A DNA stretch of 7,272 bases. Source: Deltaproteobacteria bacterium (GTDB taxonomy: Bacteria; Desulfobacterota; Desulfuromonadia; Geobacterales; DSM-12255). Positions within the stretch are counted from its first letter, which is position 1. Every line of letters starts with the position of its first letter. Where the stretch lies: the NCBI GenBank assembly GCA_017861215.1, contig JAGFXN010000079.1:1-7272 (forward strand), given 5' to 3'. The notes beneath the pieces were generated by a model. That model ran no database searches. It had not been told where the DNA came from and saw only the letters and a program-made list of their open reading frames with translations. Below are positions 6,313 to 7,272 of this stretch, in pieces. A program made the position numbers and the translations under genes.

Positions 6313-7272
6313 TTACTCCTCCGTGGTAAATGCCTGTTGCAGGTCGGCGATCAGGTCAGCACCATCCTCTATCCCCACCGACAGCCGCAGCAGCCTGTTG
6401 TTGATCCCCAGCTTTTCGCGCTTCTCCGGCTCGATATCGGCGTGCGTCTGCAAGGCGGGAAAGGTGATCAGCGTCTCCACCCCGCCAAGACTCTCGGCAA
6501 AGGAGATCAGTTCTGTCTTCAGCAGCAGCTTCTCCACCAGTTCCGGCGAGGCAACCTCAAAGGCGATCATGGCGCCGTAGCCAGTCGCCTGACTCTGCAG
6601 GAGTTCATGGCCGGGGTGGGCCTTAAGCCCCGGATAGAATACTTTTGTCACCTGCGGGTTGTTTTCCAGCCAGACGGCTATCCTGGCGGCATTTTCCTGC
6701 TGGCGGTCGAGCCTTACGGCAAGCGTCTTCAAGCCGCGTATCGTCAGCCATGAATCCTGCGGCCCCAGCACTGCGCCGGCGCCGTTCTGATGAAAATAGA
6801 CCCTGGCGGCGAGGGTCGGATCTTTGACCGTTACCAGACCGCAGATGGTATCGTTATGTCCGGACAGGTACTTGCTGCCGCTGTAGACGGCGATGTCGGC
6901 CCCCAGATCGAGCGGCTTCAGGAGGTAGGGCGTCAGAAAGGTATTGTCAACGATGCAGAGCAGCCCGCCCCTTTTACAGATAGCGGCGAGAGAGGCAATA
7001 TCGGCAACCTTGAGCAGCGGATTGGTAAGCGACTCGACGAACAGTCCCTTTGTTTCGGGGCGGATGGCCGCCTCTACCGCCGCCGTATCGCTGGTGTCGA
7101 CATAGCTGAAGGTGAGACCGTACTGGTTGAAAATCTGCTCGAACAGGCGGTAGGTGCCGCCGTACAGGTCTTCGGTCACCAGCAGGTGATCGCCGCGGCT
7201 GAAGAGGAACAGCAGGCTGGTAATGGCCGCCATCCCCGAAGCATAGGCAAAGCCTGCGGCAGCGCCGTCCAG
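6313..7272 (-). CDS. PLP-dependent trans-sulfuration enzyme, tandem paralogue (cystathionine gamma-synthase-like), N-terminus cut by window edge
   Basis: The frame is open from the right edge for 319 residues; about 60 N-terminal residues are missing, including the YSRxGNPT-type segment. It enters at LDGAAAGFAYASGMAAI, so the methionine at 7233 is internal and not the start. Further signatures are EDLYGG, CIVDNTF, the Schiff-base lysine in YSGSKYLSGHND (codon 6871-6873), GPQDSWLTIRGL and LLRLSVGIED near the end. The GHND variant after the lysine is like MetI-type cystathionine gamma-synthase / O-acylhomoserine sulfhydrylase enzymes, which join an activated homoserine to cysteine or sulfide. 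It precedes the GHSD paralogue in the operon, the same order as metI-metC of Bacillus. Function by this motif is inferred; family membership is sure. Its promoter lies outside the window. Confidence 0.9.
   Translation of the reverse strand: MDGAAAGFAYASGMAAITSLLFLFSRGDHLLVTEDLYGGTYRLFEQIFNQYGLTFSYVDTSDTAAVEAAIRPETKGLFVESLTNPLLKVADIASLAAICKRGGLLCIVDNTFLTPYLLKPLDLGADIAVYSGSKYLSGHNDTICGLVTVKDPTLAARVYFHQNGAGAVLGPQDSWLTIRGLKTLAVRLDRQQENAARIAVWLENNPQVTKVFYPGLKAHPGHELLQSQATGYGAMIAFEVASPELVEKLLLKTELISFAESLGGVETLITFPALQTHADIEPEKREKLGINNRLLRLSVGIEDGADLIADLQQAFTTEE

Noticed and set aside
7231..7233. Methionine codon at 7233 as the start of the right-hand PLP enzyme
   Set aside because: The frame continues to the window edge with conserved sequence (AYASGMAAI), so this methionine is inside the phosphate-binding loop.

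Overview
The window looks like a chromosomal segment of a Geobacter-type bacterium (Desulfuromonadota, formerly Deltaproteobacteria). This is inferred from four things: a sugar nucleotidyltransferase fused to a phosphomannomutase-like domain, a soluble GAF histidine kinase followed by a single-domain response regulator, a MucR/Ros-type zinc-finger regulator, and moderate to high GC with strong AGGAGG ribosome sites. I see no insertion sequence, CRISPR array, tRNA or rRNA. No species can be fixed from the sequence alone.

Layout. Positions 1-4190 (minus strand) hold an apparent three-gene operon, read from right to left: a soluble histidine kinase (4190-2547), a receiver-only response regulator (2572-2207) overlapping it by 26 nt, and, after a 32-nt gap, a fused nucleotidyltransferase / phosphomannomutase-like protein (2174 to the left edge, C-terminus cut off). 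A good sigma70-type promoter (TATACT / TTGAAA, 4284-4311) lies upstream of the kinase. The 337-nt intergenic region 4191-4527 also carries a divergent plus-strand promoter (TTGACA / GATAAT, 4437-4464) embedded in three imperfect TTGAAT-containing repeats. That promoter would serve a MucR/Ros-family regulator at 4552-5094, which has a lysine/alanine/proline-rich histone H1-like tail. A 12-bp perfect hairpin (5112-5149) separates it from two convergent minus-strand genes. These are tandem paralogous PLP-dependent trans-sulfuration enzymes (6311-5172, and 6313 to the right edge with its N-terminus cut off), arranged stop-to-start with 1 nt between them.

Function. The left operon links two-component signalling to sugar-nucleotide or envelope polysaccharide metabolism. 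The right pair belongs to methionine/cysteine interconversion (cystathionine gamma-synthase and beta-lyase-type chemistry), in the same order as the metI-metC pair of Bacillus. The points most worth a second look are the eroded catalytic motifs in the phosphomannomutase-like domain, the eroded ATP-binding motifs and cysteine-rich N-terminus of the kinase, and the repeat cluster over the regulator's promoter. None of these proves a new system. The kinase / receiver-only regulator / degenerate sugar enzyme operon is the best candidate for an undescribed regulatory circuit.
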